From Hyphomonadaceae bacterium UBA2389 (lineage in GTDB: Bacteria; Pseudomonadota; Alphaproteobacteria; Caulobacterales; Aquidulcibacteraceae): a stretch of 18,313 nucleotides of DNA. Numbering within the stretch: position 1 is the first letter of the stretch; the number at the start of each line of letters is the position of its first letter. Location of the stretch: assembly GCA_002343395.1 (NCBI GenBank), contig DDSN01000054.1, positions 40,208-58,520 on the forward strand, given 5' to 3'. Shown one piece after another: positions 1 through 7,542 of this stretch. The position numbers were made by a program, and so were the translations under genes. The notes under the pieces were generated by a model. It was not told the origin of the DNA and made no database searches. It was given only the letters and a program-made list of their open reading frames with translations.

Positions 1-231
1 CGACAGCGCTTCGATCAGCGCCAGCGCGACGCCGCTTTCACCGACGCTGGCGGCGTGCAGCCACAACACCGCGCCACCAGGGCGCGGGCGGCTGTACCGA
101 CCAAATCGCTCTTGCAGGCGGGTGGGATCCTCTTTGCCATTGCGCGTCCGCGCGGCGAGCCATGCTGGCGCGAAGCCGCCGACAAGCGCGGTCGCGACGC
201 GGTAGGCTGCAAGCATCGGCGAAGCGGTCAC
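1..231 (-). CDS. waaA: 3-deoxy-D-manno-octulosonic acid (Kdo) transferase, N-terminal part, cut by window edge
   Basis: The enzyme transfers Kdo from CMP-Kdo to lipid A precursor at the inner membrane, the first step of LPS core synthesis. Only the first 77 codons are inside the window. After a short hydrophobic N-terminal segment the translation has the family's opening pattern: NGKEDPTRLQERFGR followed by a proline-rich stretch and then WLHAASVGESG, which contains the catalytic-region glutamate of the HAASVGE motif. I chose the GTG at 231 because it overlaps the TGA of the upstream acyltransferase as GTGA, a coupling also seen at other junctions here. An ATG at 216 is the alternative. The remaining roughly 350 residues lie to the left. 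The preceding acyltransferase and the MsbA-like exporter further upstream support a role in lipid A assembly. The family assignment rests on the motif and context, since most of the protein is not visible. Confidence 0.85.
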   Translation of the reverse strand, partial: MTASPMLAAYRVATALVGGFAPAWLAARTRNGKEDPTRLQERFGRYSRPRPGGAVLWLHAASVGESGVALALIEALS

Positions 232-1001
232 GGCGACGCTGGCTCCGGCGCTTGCTTTTGCTGCGTGGGCGCGGGTTCGACAACAACGGTCCCCATCATC
301 CGGTCAGCTTCCGCGGTGATGCGGTTCAACTCGTTCTCAAGCTGAACGCGAACGCGCTCCATCTCGGCGGCGTCAGCATCGGGAGGGGGCGGCGGGATCG
401 GATTTCCCCAGATCAGGACGCCCGCGCCGAAGGGGAAAGGGAACGAAAAACGATCCCACGAATTCAGGACGACCCGCCAGCGCGTCGCCCAGGTAATCGG
501 CAGGAGTGGTATTTGAGCCATGCGCGCGATTTGGATGACGCCCATCTTGGCGCGCATGCGTGGTCCGCGCGGCCCGTCCGGCGTCATGCCGATGGCGCCT
601 CCATCTTCGATGTGGCGCAGCAACTCGAAGGTTGCGCCAACGCCGCCTTTTTGTTGCGCACCCGTATCTCCTTTGCGTTGCTTGGCGGCGGAGCCGCGCA
701 CCACGTCGACGCCAACCGAGCGGGCCGCGTGGGTGACCACGCCGCCGTCGCGCGATCTGGAGATGAGGAATTTCACTTTCGGCGCGCCGGCGCCAAAGGC
801 CCAGAGCTTGTGCGCCACGAAAAACCGACCGTGCCAGACCGCGATGATGAGACGCGCGGCCGGATCGGCCCAGAACGGCTCCGCCGCCGCTTGGTTGATC
901 CGCCTCCACCGTGTCGTTACCGCGACCAGCGCCATATAGGCTCCAATCGCGCGGCCGATGAGCATTTGGACGGTGGGGTTGCCGAGAAGCGCCTTGAACA
1001 T
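228..1001 (-). CDS. DUF374 lysophospholipid acyltransferase-like protein
   Basis: This 257-residue protein belongs to the DUF374 branch of the lysophospholipid acyltransferase superfamily, which is membrane-bound and thought to acylate lipid A or a related lipid; its exact substrate is not established. Visible marks are a hydrophobic N-terminus (about residues 8-30), WHGRFF at 56-61 (the acyltransferase histidine region), ISRSRDGG at 80-87 and TPDGPRGPR at 140-148. The C-terminus is a low-complexity tail rich in Pro, Gln and Ala. I chose the ATG at 1001 because the family pattern begins with this short hydrophobic leader; the open frame extends further upstream but into the divergent promoter region. 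Its stop overlaps the Kdo transferase start as GTGA, so the two are almost certainly co-translated. The phosphatase gene on the other strand begins 97 bases away. Confidence 0.85.
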   Translation of the reverse strand: MFKALLGNPTVQMLIGRAIGAYMALVAVTTRWRRINQAAAEPFWADPAARLIIAVWHGRFFVAHKLWAFGAGAPKVKFLISRSRDGGVVTHAARSVGVDVVRGSAAKQRKGDTGAQQKGGVGATFELLRHIEDGGAIGMTPDGPRGPRMRAKMGVIQIARMAQIPLLPITWATRWRVVLNSWDRFSFPFPFGAGVLIWGNPIPPPPPDADAAEMERVRVQLENELNRITAEADRMMGTVVVEPAPTQQKQAPEPASP

Positions 1002-1054
1002 GGGTCCGCTGGTGGAAGCGGCTTCCTGGCCGCTGCTTTGCCCCTTATAGGGGG

Positions 1055-1082
1055 CCGCCCCGGCATTGCGCCAGCGGGGCGG
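1055..1082 (+). repeat. GC inverted repeat just upstream of the phosphatase ribosome binding site
   Basis: CCGCCCCG (1055-1062) and CGGGGCGG (1075-1082) are exact reverse complements separated by 12 bases. In a plus-strand transcript they would form an 8-pair GC stem whose 3' foot ends two bases before AAAAGGA (1085-1091), the likely Shine-Dalgarno of the phosphatase. A second short inverted repeat, CCCCT-TAT-AGGGG at 1041-1053, lies next to it in the same divergent intergenic region. The repeats are seen directly; any regulatory role is inference. Confidence 0.5.
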
Positions 1083-1098
1083 TGAAAAGGATGTGTGC

Positions 1099-1782
1099 GT
1101 GGCCAAGGCAGCCGACCCGACCCGGTTTGATTTGTCCACCGCAGCCGGCCGTAAGCGGGCCGAGGCGGACCTCATCTGGGCCGATCACGGCTTCCTGCGG
1201 ACCATGTTCTCCAATTTTCACTGGATTGAGCCGGGCGTGATGGCGCGGGCGAACCAACCGTCGCCGGCCCACATAGCGCGCTACGCCGAGATGGGGATCA
1301 GGACGATCCTCAACCTGCGCGGTCGCTCCAACACCGGGTACTACGCGCTTGAACGTGAGGCATGCCAGCGTCACGGGCTTACGCTGATCGATGCGCGCAT
1401 GCACTCGCGCGAGCCGCCGAGCCGCGAACAGGTGCGCGAAGCCAAACGCTTATTTGAAACGATCGCCTATCCGGCGCTGATGCACTGCAAGTCGGGCGCT
1501 GATCGCGCGGGAGCGATGGCCGTTCTTTATAAGCACTTCAAAATGGGGCGCCCCGTCTCGGAGGCGGTTGAGCAGCTCGAGTTGAAATACCTGCACGTCA
1601 AGCAAGGCAAAACCGGCGTCATCGACTATTTTTTTCAGCGTTACCTCGAAGAGACGCGCGCGAGCGGCAAGGCTTTCTCCGACTGGGTGGAACAGGACTA
1701 CGACAAGGCGGCCACGCGTGCTGCGTTCAAGAGCGAGTGGTGGGCGAACGTGCTGGTTGATCGCGTGTTGCGGCGCGAGTAG
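1099..1782 (+). CDS. Tyrosine / dual-specificity phosphatase family protein
   Basis: This 227-residue probable cysteine-dependent phosphatase has the signature HCKSGADRAG, giving the CX5R P-loop with nucleophile Cys130 and Arg136. Asp99 in LIDARMHSREPPS is a candidate general acid. IRTILNLRGR at about 67-76 matches the segment preceding the acid in the bacterial DSP-like family. I see no signal peptide or membrane helix, so it is probably cytoplasmic. The start is set by AAAAGGA (1085-1091), which sits 7 bases before the GTG at 1099; GTG 1093 and TTG 1066 are in-frame alternatives. It lies opposite to, and between, the MsbA-like exporter and the DUF374 acyltransferase, with its stop only 7 bases from the exporter's stop. 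Substrate is unknown. The location invites a link to envelope or lipid A metabolism, but that is inference. Confidence 0.85.
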   Translation: MAKAADPTRFDLSTAAGRKRAEADLIWADHGFLRTMFSNFHWIEPGVMARANQPSPAHIARYAEMGIRTILNLRGRSNTGYYALEREACQRHGLTLIDARMHSREPPSREQVREAKRLFETIAYPALMHCKSGADRAGAMAVLYKHFKMGRPVSEAVEQLELKYLHVKQGKTGVIDYFFQRYLEETRASGKAFSDWVEQDYDKAATRAAFKSEWWANVLVDRVLRRE

Positions 1783-1789
1783 GCGCGCA

Positions 1790-3526
1790 TCATTCCTGGA
1801 ATTGCAGCGCCGCCAAGCGCGCATAGGCGCCGCCCTTCGCGATGAGTTCTTCATGGCGGCCGGTCTCAACGACGCGCCCGGCGTCAAGCACGATGATGCG
1901 GTCGGCGTCGCGAACGGTCGCTAGCCGGTGCGCGATGACAAGCACGGTGCGTCCCTTGGCCAAACGCCGCAGCGCGTCTTGCACCTGCCGTTCGCTTTCT
2001 GAATCGAGCGCGCTGGTCGCTTCGTCGAGCAGCAGGATCGGCGCGTCGCGTAGGAACGCGCGAGCGAGCGCGATGCGTTGCCGCTGGCCGCCGGAGAGGT
2101 TGCCGCCGCGGTCGCCGACCGGCGACCCATATCCCTCAGGAAGCGCCATGATGAACTCATGCGCCGCCGCCGCGCGCGCCGCCGTTTCGACTTCTTCTCG
2201 CGTCGCGTCCTCTTTGCCCAGCGCGATGTTGGCGTAGACGCTGTCGTTCAAAAGCAGCGCTTCTTGCGACACCAGCGCTATCGCGCCGCGCAAACTTGTG
2301 AGCGTCACCCCGCGCACGTCCTGCCCGTCGATCCGTACGGCGCCGGCGCTCACATCGTAGAGCCGCGGCAAGAGGTTGAAGATCGTGGACTTGCCCGCGC
2401 CGGACGCGCCAACGAGGGCGAGCGTTTCTCCTGGTTCCGCCACGAAACTGACCGCGTGAAGCGTTGGCGCGTCGCCATAGGCGAAGCTCACGGCGTCAAA
2501 CTCAACGCGCCCGCGCGCTGTCGCCAGCGGCTTGGCGTTGGGTCGGTCGATCACCGCGGATTGCTCGTCGAGCACACCGAAGATGCGCGCCAGCGCGGCG
2601 GACGCTTCATTGAGCAGGGTGTTGAATTGGCCGAGCGCGCGCGCGGCCGGGGTCGCCACGCCGATGGCGCCCATCATGCCGATCAGATCGCCAAGCGTCA
2701 TCGCGCCGGCCCCGATGCGCCATGCCGCGATCGCGAGCACGCCCGCAAGCGCCAGCCCGCCGAGGAGTTCCAGCAACGGCACCGTGCTGGCGCGATTGTA
2801 GGCGAGCTTGCGCGCCAGCTTGCGGCGTGTCTCAAAGGCCGCATCGGCGCGGGCGGCCTCGCGCTGTTCGAGATTGTAGGTCTTGATCATACGCGCCGCG
2901 GAGAAGGACTCCACAAGCAAAGCCGATAGTCCGCCGAGCTGCGCCTGCGCGGCGTGGGTTTGACAGCGCGCGCGCTGACCGATCCTCGCCAGGACGGGCG
3001 CCGAAAGCGCGAAGGCGCCGATCGCCGCCAGCGTCAGCATCCAGTCGAGCACGACCATCGACGCCACGGCGCCGACGAGCGTGAGCGCATCGCGGATCGA
3101 CGCTTGCGCGCCGCGTACAATCGCTTCGCTGACGATGTTGATGTCATTGGTGAAGCGGGTGACCAGCTTGCCTGGTTCTTCGCGCGCGAAACGGGCGACG
3201 TCGGCGCCGGTCAACTTGGCGAACATCGCGCTCTGCAAGTCCCTAAGGACCTTCAGCGCCAGCTCCTGATTGAGCACGGCCTGCGCCCACATGGCGAACG
3301 CGCGCACGCCGGTGGCGACGACCACGGCGAGCGGCGCGTACGCGAGGACATGTGCATCGCCCGCCGCCAGTCCATCCGTCGTATACTTCAGGATAAAGGC
3401 GTAGGAGACGCCAGCCGCGGCGACGAGCGCCAGCGCGGGCGCGAGCAACGCCAGTTCGCCCGGGTAGCGGGAAATGTAGTCGCGCCACAGCCGCGCGAAA
3501 AAATTTTGGCGCGCGGGAGGCGTCAC
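1790..3526 (-). CDS. MsbA-like ABC exporter (fused permease and ATPase)
   Basis: At 578 residues this has the size of a half-transporter that works as a homodimer. An N-terminal six-helix membrane domain (about 20-315) includes the GKLVTRFTNDI coupling segment at 119-129. The C-terminal ATPase has Walker A GASGAGKST (373-381), Q-loop Gln421, signature LSGGQ (477-481), Walker B ILLLDE with Glu502, and switch His533. Between DUF4170 and the acyltransferase/Kdo transferase genes, the most likely job is flipping lipid A-core across the inner membrane, as MsbA does; export of another lipid or drug cannot be excluded from sequence. The GTG at 3526 overlaps the TGA of the DUF4170 gene as GTGA and gives the family's usual length, so I preferred it to the longer open frame, whose extra residues antisense the neighbouring gene's codons. 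Confidence 0.9.
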   Translation of the reverse strand: MTPPARQNFFARLWRDYISRYPGELALLAPALALVAAAGVSYAFILKYTTDGLAAGDAHVLAYAPLAVVVATGVRAFAMWAQAVLNQELALKVLRDLQSAMFAKLTGADVARFAREEPGKLVTRFTNDINIVSEAIVRGAQASIRDALTLVGAVASMVVLDWMLTLAAIGAFALSAPVLARIGQRARCQTHAAQAQLGGLSALLVESFSAARMIKTYNLEQREAARADAAFETRRKLARKLAYNRASTVPLLELLGGLALAGVLAIAAWRIGAGAMTLGDLIGMMGAIGVATPAARALGQFNTLLNEASAALARIFGVLDEQSAVIDRPNAKPLATARGRVEFDAVSFAYGDAPTLHAVSFVAEPGETLALVGASGAGKSTIFNLLPRLYDVSAGAVRIDGQDVRGVTLTSLRGAIALVSQEALLLNDSVYANIALGKEDATREEVETAARAAAAHEFIMALPEGYGSPVGDRGGNLSGGQRQRIALARAFLRDAPILLLDEATSALDSESERQVQDALRRLAKGRTVLVIAHRLATVRDADRIIVLDAGRVVETGRHEELIAKGGAYARLAALQFQE

Positions 3527-3768
3527 ATTTCGCCTTCGGGATCCTCGCCGGGGTCGAGCAGGCGGTGAGCGTGAATAATGAAGTAGCGCATGCGCGCGTT
3601 GTCGACGGTGCGTTGTGCCGCAGCCTTCCAAGCGTCGTACGCTGTCGCGTAGTTTGGATAGGCGCCGACGAAGTCGAGCGCGGCGAGATCGTCGAACTCT
3701 GGGCGGTCGAGGTCGGTCAATTCGCCGCCGATGACGAGATGGAGAAGTTGTCTTTGTTGATCGGGCAT
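3523..3768 (-). CDS. DUF4170 family small protein
   Basis: An 81-residue soluble protein with no signal peptide or membrane helix. The patterns LHLVIGGEL near the N-terminus, FVGAYPNYATAYDAWKAAAQRTVDNARMRY in two adjoining pieces across the middle, and an acidic proline-containing tail ending in HRLLDPGEDPEGEM are typical of the alphaproteobacterial DUF4170 family, which regularly lies in lipid A / Kdo transferase operons and has no assigned function. The ATG at 3768 begins 5 bases after the stop of the upstream phosphatase-family gene. A TTG at 3777, overlapping that stop, would add three residues. Its own stop is shared with the GTG start of the ABC exporter, so this small protein links the two halves of the operon translationally. 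Confidence 0.8.
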   Translation of the reverse strand: MPDQQRQLLHLVIGGELTDLDRPEFDDLAALDFVGAYPNYATAYDAWKAAAQRTVDNARMRYFIIHAHRLLDPGEDPEGEM

Positions 3769-3773
3769 TGAAC

Positions 3774-4577
3774 TCAAGCCTTGCGCGGATCGGGAAGCGC
3801 GCGCGTGCGCTCGATTAGCAAAGGGTGGAGGTCAGCGCCAGCGGCCGCGACGCCAGGCGCGCGCGGAACCGGTTGGTTGAACGTGAGCGGCGCTCCCCAA
3901 GGATCGGTCACACGTCCGCCCGCGGCTTCCACGAGGGCGGCGCCCGCGGCGATATCCCATTCGTTCTTGAAGCCAAACAAAACGGTGGCGTCGCCGATAC
4001 CCGCGGCCACCAAAGCGAGGCGGTATGCAAGCGACTGCCGCTCTATGAACTCCAAAGGCGGCCAGGGCTGGCGCCATTTGCGATCGGCGAAGCGCGCCTT
4101 CACCCCGATCATGCGCGCGCCATCGAGCGTTGCGCGCGCGCTGGCGTGCATTGGTCTGCCATTGAGCGTCGCGCCAACGCCGGGAGAACCCAAGAACAAC
4201 TCGTCGGTCATCGGGTTGTAAACAGCGCCAGCGAGGGGATGTCCGCGTTCGACGACGCCAATGCTGATGGTCCATTGCGGAACCTTAGCGATCATGGCGG
4301 CGGTGCCGTCGATAGGATCGAGCATGAATACACGCGCCTTGTGTTCGCGCCGCTCCAGTTCGTCAGGTGTTTCTTCCGAGAGCCAACCATAGTCGGGGCG
4401 CGCGCCGAGCAGCCTCTCCGCCAGCAAGGCGTCAACCGCGTAATCGACGTTGGTCACCGGTCCCAACGCGCCCTTGGACTGGATTTGAAGCGGTTTGCCG
4501 ATCAGTTCTCGGGCGAGGGCGCCCGCCTCGCGCGCCGCCGCCTCGATCAGGGCAAGATCAGACGCCGCCGATTGCAA
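3774..4577 (-). CDS. Inositol monophosphatase / 3'(2'),5'-bisphosphate nucleotidase (CysQ-like) family
   Basis: This 267-residue, Mg2+-dependent, Li+-sensitive-type phosphatase has LSEE with Glu68/Glu69 (metal ligands), DPIDGT at 87-92 (Asp87 and Asp90 metal ligands, Thr92 near the catalytic water) and NEWDIAAG with Asp208. NPMTDELFLG at 121-130 is also a family landmark. Members hydrolyse inositol phosphate, fructose-1,6-bisphosphate or PAP; orthologues in this operon are usually called CysQ-like, but the sequence alone does not fix the substrate. The only suitable in-frame start is the TTG at 4577, which lies 20 bases inside the end of pmbA and is preceded by GGAAG, so its translation probably depends on pmbA. 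The stop lies 5 bases before the DUF4170 start. Confidence 0.87.
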   Translation of the reverse strand: MQSAASDLALIEAAAREAGALARELIGKPLQIQSKGALGPVTNVDYAVDALLAERLLGARPDYGWLSEETPDELERREHKARVFMLDPIDGTAAMIAKVPQWTISIGVVERGHPLAGAVYNPMTDELFLGSPGVGATLNGRPMHASARATLDGARMIGVKARFADRKWRQPWPPLEFIERQSLAYRLALVAAGIGDATVLFGFKNEWDIAAGAALVEAAGGRVTDPWGAPLTFNQPVPRAPGVAAAGADLHPLLIERTRALPDPRKA

Positions 4578-5967
4578 GGTCTTCCACGATCAGGCTGGGG
4601 ATTTCGAGGGAGCCGCGATTGTCGAGGTCGTTGCCGCACCGCAGACGCAAGAAAATGTCGAGGAGATTGCCCGCCACTGTCACTTCGCTGACTGGGTGGG
4701 CGATCTCGCCATTCTCGAACCAATAACCCGCCACGCCCACGGACCAATCCGCCGTGTTCATGTTAAGCGAGGGCGAGAACATGTCGGTGACGAAGAGGCC
4801 CTTGCCGGCGCCGCGCATCAGTCCGTTCAAGTCTTCGGTCCCTGGCTTTACGAACATGTTCGTGGACGAAATGCCCGGCGGCGAGCCGTGACCGGCGGAT
4901 GCATGGCCGTTCGGTTCGAGCCCGAGCTGGCGCCCGGCGGCGGCGTTCAGCAACCACGTCGTCAGAACGCCATCTTGTATGAGCGTCATGGGGGCGACGG
5001 CGCCGCCCTCGCCATCGAACGGACGCGAGCCCAGACCACGCTTCACGAACGGATCCTCACGAATCTCAAACCCTTCAGCAAACACGCGTTCGCCGAGTTT
5101 GTCCTTGAGGAAGGAAACGCCGCGCGCCACCGACGCACCGGAAACCGCCGAGAACAGCGGAGATATGATCCGTCCCGCCAACCGGTTTTCGAAAATCACT
5201 GCCGCTTTCTGGCTCGCGATCTTTCTGGCGCCCAGTCGGCGCGCCGTGCGTTCGCCCGCGGCGCGGCCGATCTCTTCGGCGGACGGCAGATCAGCGAAGA
5301 AGCGCTTGGTGCGCCACTCGTAGTCGCGCTCCATGTCGTCGCCGCGCTCGGCGATCGGTTGCGTGCCGAGGCTGAACGAGGTCGCGCTTTCAACACCCTC
5401 AAAGCCATCTGATGTCGCGTACACAAAGGTCGATACTTCCGTCGATGCGCCCGCGCCGCTGGAGTTGGCGATCCCAGGCACGGCCAGCGACGCCGCCTCG
5501 CAGCTTTTGGCGAGGTCCAGGAGCTCCTGCGGGCTAGGCCTTGCCGTGTCCGATTGCTCCAGGTCGGGCCATGGGCCGCGTGCGTGGAAGCGTTTTTCCA
5601 GAAGGCCGCAATAGGGGTCCTCGGGCGCGGCCTTCGCCATGGCGACGGTCCGTTCGGCGAGCGCCTGAAGGCCGCGCGGAGAAAGGTCAGTCGAAGACGC
5701 CGCCGCCTGGTGCTTGCCGATGAAGGCGCGCAGCGCGACCGAGCGGCCCTCTTCTCGCTCCATGCCTTCGAGTTCGCCCAACCGAACCTCGGCGGATACC
5801 GCTTCCCGGGCCGCGTACGAGGCCTCCGAGGCGTCTGCTCCCGCTTTTCGGGCGTAGTCAATCAGCGCCGCCAGCGAGGCGGCGGAATCAGCGTCAAAAG
5901 CCATCCAGCGAACATGGTGGGTCCTGTCCGATGGGGCAACAGAATGCTGGTTGCCGCGCGGCAACAT
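4558..5967 (-). CDS. pmbA: PmbA/TldE-like subunit of the TldD/PmbA metalloprotease
   Basis: PmbA (TldE) partners TldD in a cytoplasmic peptidase that trims microcin precursors and unfolded peptides; the zinc HExxxH lies in TldD, and this protein lacks it as expected. Family landmarks are the acidic EVRLGELEGMEREEGRSVALR segment (split around residue 85 of the long form), GKHQAAASSTDLS, DGVLTTWLLN, and near the C-terminus MFVKPGT, GLFVTDMFSP and the VAGYWFENGEIAHPVSEVTVAGN region. From the ATG at 5967 the protein has 469 residues. That ATG has an excellent GGAGGG 5 bases upstream (5973-5978). The in-frame ATG at 5904 has only a weak site but gives 448 residues, closer to the family's usual length, so the true start is open. 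It heads the minus-strand lipid A operon. No tldD partner is in the window. Confidence 0.88.
   Translation of the reverse strand: MLPRGNQHSVAPSDRTHHVRWMAFDADSAASLAALIDYARKAGADASEASYAAREAVSAEVRLGELEGMEREEGRSVALRAFIGKHQAAASSTDLSPRGLQALAERTVAMAKAAPEDPYCGLLEKRFHARGPWPDLEQSDTARPSPQELLDLAKSCEAASLAVPGIANSSGAGASTEVSTFVYATSDGFEGVESATSFSLGTQPIAERGDDMERDYEWRTKRFFADLPSAEEIGRAAGERTARRLGARKIASQKAAVIFENRLAGRIISPLFSAVSGASVARGVSFLKDKLGERVFAEGFEIREDPFVKRGLGSRPFDGEGGAVAPMTLIQDGVLTTWLLNAAAGRQLGLEPNGHASAGHGSPPGISSTNMFVKPGTEDLNGLMRGAGKGLFVTDMFSPSLNMNTADWSVGVAGYWFENGEIAHPVSEVTVAGNLLDIFLRLRCGNDLDNRGSLEIPSLIVEDLAIGGV
5950..5965. repeat. 16-base perfect palindrome at the 5' end of pmbA, with a third repeat copy
   Basis: GTTGCCGCGCGGCAAC (5950-5965) is perfectly self-complementary. 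A further GGCAAC lies at 5935-5940. In the pmbA transcript the middle GGCAAC segment could pair with either neighbour, giving two mutually exclusive hairpins. The element sits just after the well-supported ATG at 5967 and 46 bases before the alternative ATG at 5904. It may be an operator, an attenuator-like fold, or only codons 2-6 of pmbA; no T-tract follows, so it is not an ordinary terminator. Confidence 0.4.
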
Positions 5968-6087
5968 CGCAGCCCTCCCACGCTTTGGCTTCAATTTTGC
6001 CCGGTAACGGTCCAGCAATCCCTTTAACGAATACTAATATCTGGAATTGAGAGGAAATCCGGCATGCGCAGGCCCATAATGAGACGT

Positions 6088-7512
6088 CTATCGTCCTTGC
6101 TCAGCTAGTTCAAAATACCGGCGCCAACCAGATTGGGCGCGCCACTCAGCGTAAGCGGCGGCGATGTTGGCTTCGTCGGGCGGTGAGTTCGAGAGGGATT
6201 CGTAACACTTCTGAATTCCTCGCCGGACGATTTCCTTCGACTGACCGAAGACAATGTCGATGAGGCCGTCGGTGTCCAGCGTTGAGCTATCGTTTGGGAT
6301 TGTGCTCAAGACCTCCGCCATCAAGGCTCGCACGTCAGTTTCGACGGCGGCGCGCACATCGGGTTTGCTCGGGCGGAGGCATTCCTGTTCGGTGAGCCAC
6401 GTGGCCTTGTTGAACTTGATGTGCGCGATGCGTTTCTTGCTGAGGCCGAGTCGGTCGGCGCGCTCCAAAATGCGATCCGTGTAAGCGATGGCGCGGTCGA
6501 AATCTTGCGCGACGTAAAAGCCAAGGGGGATGGCGCCGACCTCTCGCCCGGTGAACGTTTCCTGGGCGCGCCAGTTTTCGAGCCTTTCAAGGACCAGTTC
6601 GACTTGATCCTCGAGAAATCTCGAATGGTCAGGGTCTGCTCGAAAGCCTGCCAACCGCACGGCTAAGAGCCAAGCAAAACGGAGCAAATCCTCATTCGCA
6701 CACGCGGCTTCGATTTGGTCTGAAAGAGCGATCAAGAGCGGGTCGTTGGCAGGGCAGGTCTCAAGATGCGTGCGTTCAGCATCGAGTTGCTCGCGAAGGC
6801 CCGTGAGGGAATCGGGAAACACCGCCTTCCTTTGCTCCTCAAGCGCTGCAACCAACTCATTGTAGAGAATGTCAAGACCAGCCTGAAATGGGCGACGTTC
6901 CAGACTTTGGCGCGCCAGTATCATTTTTCGGATAATTTGACTCTGTTGTTCAAGTTGCTCGATCGCGCTGCTGGTTGTCTCGATCAGGGTTTTGACCCGC
7001 TCGTCGAGGGCGCCTTGTGGTTTGTAGGTGAGGTCGTGCATCTTCGCCGACCAAGCGTCATGGAGCATGGTCTTGCATTGAACCTCGCACCGAAGGCCTC
7101 GGTGTTCGGAATTGCTCGAAAGCATGACCACATGCGTCGCGAAATAGGCGCTTCGATGATCTTTGCGTCGCTCTTGCCTGATCTGATACGGCTCCAGCGC
7201 GGCGAGAAGTTCGTCTAGGGCGCCGTCAATCTGGTCCGGATATTGGACGACGATAGTAAGTCCTACGATGTCTTCGATCTTGCGCAGATTCGGTACGCTA
7301 ACAGGGCGGGTGCAGGCCGCGAGTATTTTGCCCGTCGATTTTAGCTCCCCTTCGGCGCCCTGTTTGCTGCCGCGGCTGTAGACCCTCAGAACGGTTTGGG
7401 TTCCGAGCTTCCGTTCGACTCGGAGGCATGCTGCTCTGACGGCCTCAAGCAGGCCTTCGTACCTAGTGCGCTCATCGAGGATGAACTTCCTGACGGTGTT
7501 CATGTTCGACAT
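6088..7512 (-). CDS. RelA/SpoT nucleotidyltransferase-domain protein with long helical C-terminus
   Basis: This 474-residue protein has an N-terminal (p)ppGpp-synthetase-type domain (about 30-170). IEDIVGLTIVV at 79-89 gives the metal-binding Asp81. HRSAYFATHVVM at 119-130 matches the segment after the guanine-stacking loop. EVQCKTMLHDAW at 143-154 gives catalytic Glu143, and MHDLTYK ends at 164. No hydrolase (HD) or TGS/ACT domains are present, so it is not a housekeeping Rel. About 300 C-terminal residues are charged and helical; AIAYTDRILERADRLG and the following helix look TPR-like. Compared with RelQ-type enzymes, the R in DI.GLRI is Thr86 and the usual GYRS tyrosine position is His119. 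The DNA is AT-richer than its surroundings (6901-6960 counts 26 GC of 60). It starts 30 bases after the MAPEG stop; an ATG at 7503 is an alternative start. It could make (p)ppGpp/ppApp or be a toxin-type (ToxSAS) enzyme. Confidence 0.82.
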   Translation of the reverse strand: MSNMNTVRKFILDERTRYEGLLEAVRAACLRVERKLGTQTVLRVYSRGSKQGAEGELKSTGKILAACTRPVSVPNLRKIEDIVGLTIVVQYPDQIDGALDELLAALEPYQIRQERRKDHRSAYFATHVVMLSSNSEHRGLRCEVQCKTMLHDAWSAKMHDLTYKPQGALDERVKTLIETTSSAIEQLEQQSQIIRKMILARQSLERRPFQAGLDILYNELVAALEEQRKAVFPDSLTGLREQLDAERTHLETCPANDPLLIALSDQIEAACANEDLLRFAWLLAVRLAGFRADPDHSRFLEDQVELVLERLENWRAQETFTGREVGAIPLGFYVAQDFDRAIAYTDRILERADRLGLSKKRIAHIKFNKATWLTEQECLRPSKPDVRAAVETDVRALMAEVLSTIPNDSSTLDTDGLIDIVFGQSKEIVRRGIQKCYESLSNSPPDEANIAAAYAEWRAQSGWRRYFELAEQGR

Positions 7513-7542
7513 TAAACGCCCGCCCCCCTTTGGAACCGGTGG

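Noticed and set aside
162..1085. Plus-strand 307-codon open frame
   Set aside because: Shadow of the DUF374 acyltransferase: Arg-rich, no motif, no ribosome site.
2078..2929. Plus-strand 283-codon open frame
   Set aside because: Shadow of the ABC exporter, whose ATPase motifs are all intact on the minus strand.
6064..6108. 14-codon plus-strand ORF with GAGAGG about 9 bases upstream
   Set aside because: Too short, overlaps the end of the RelA/SpoT-domain gene on the other strand, and the peptide has no protein-like features. I considered it as an antitoxin or leader and found nothing to support that.
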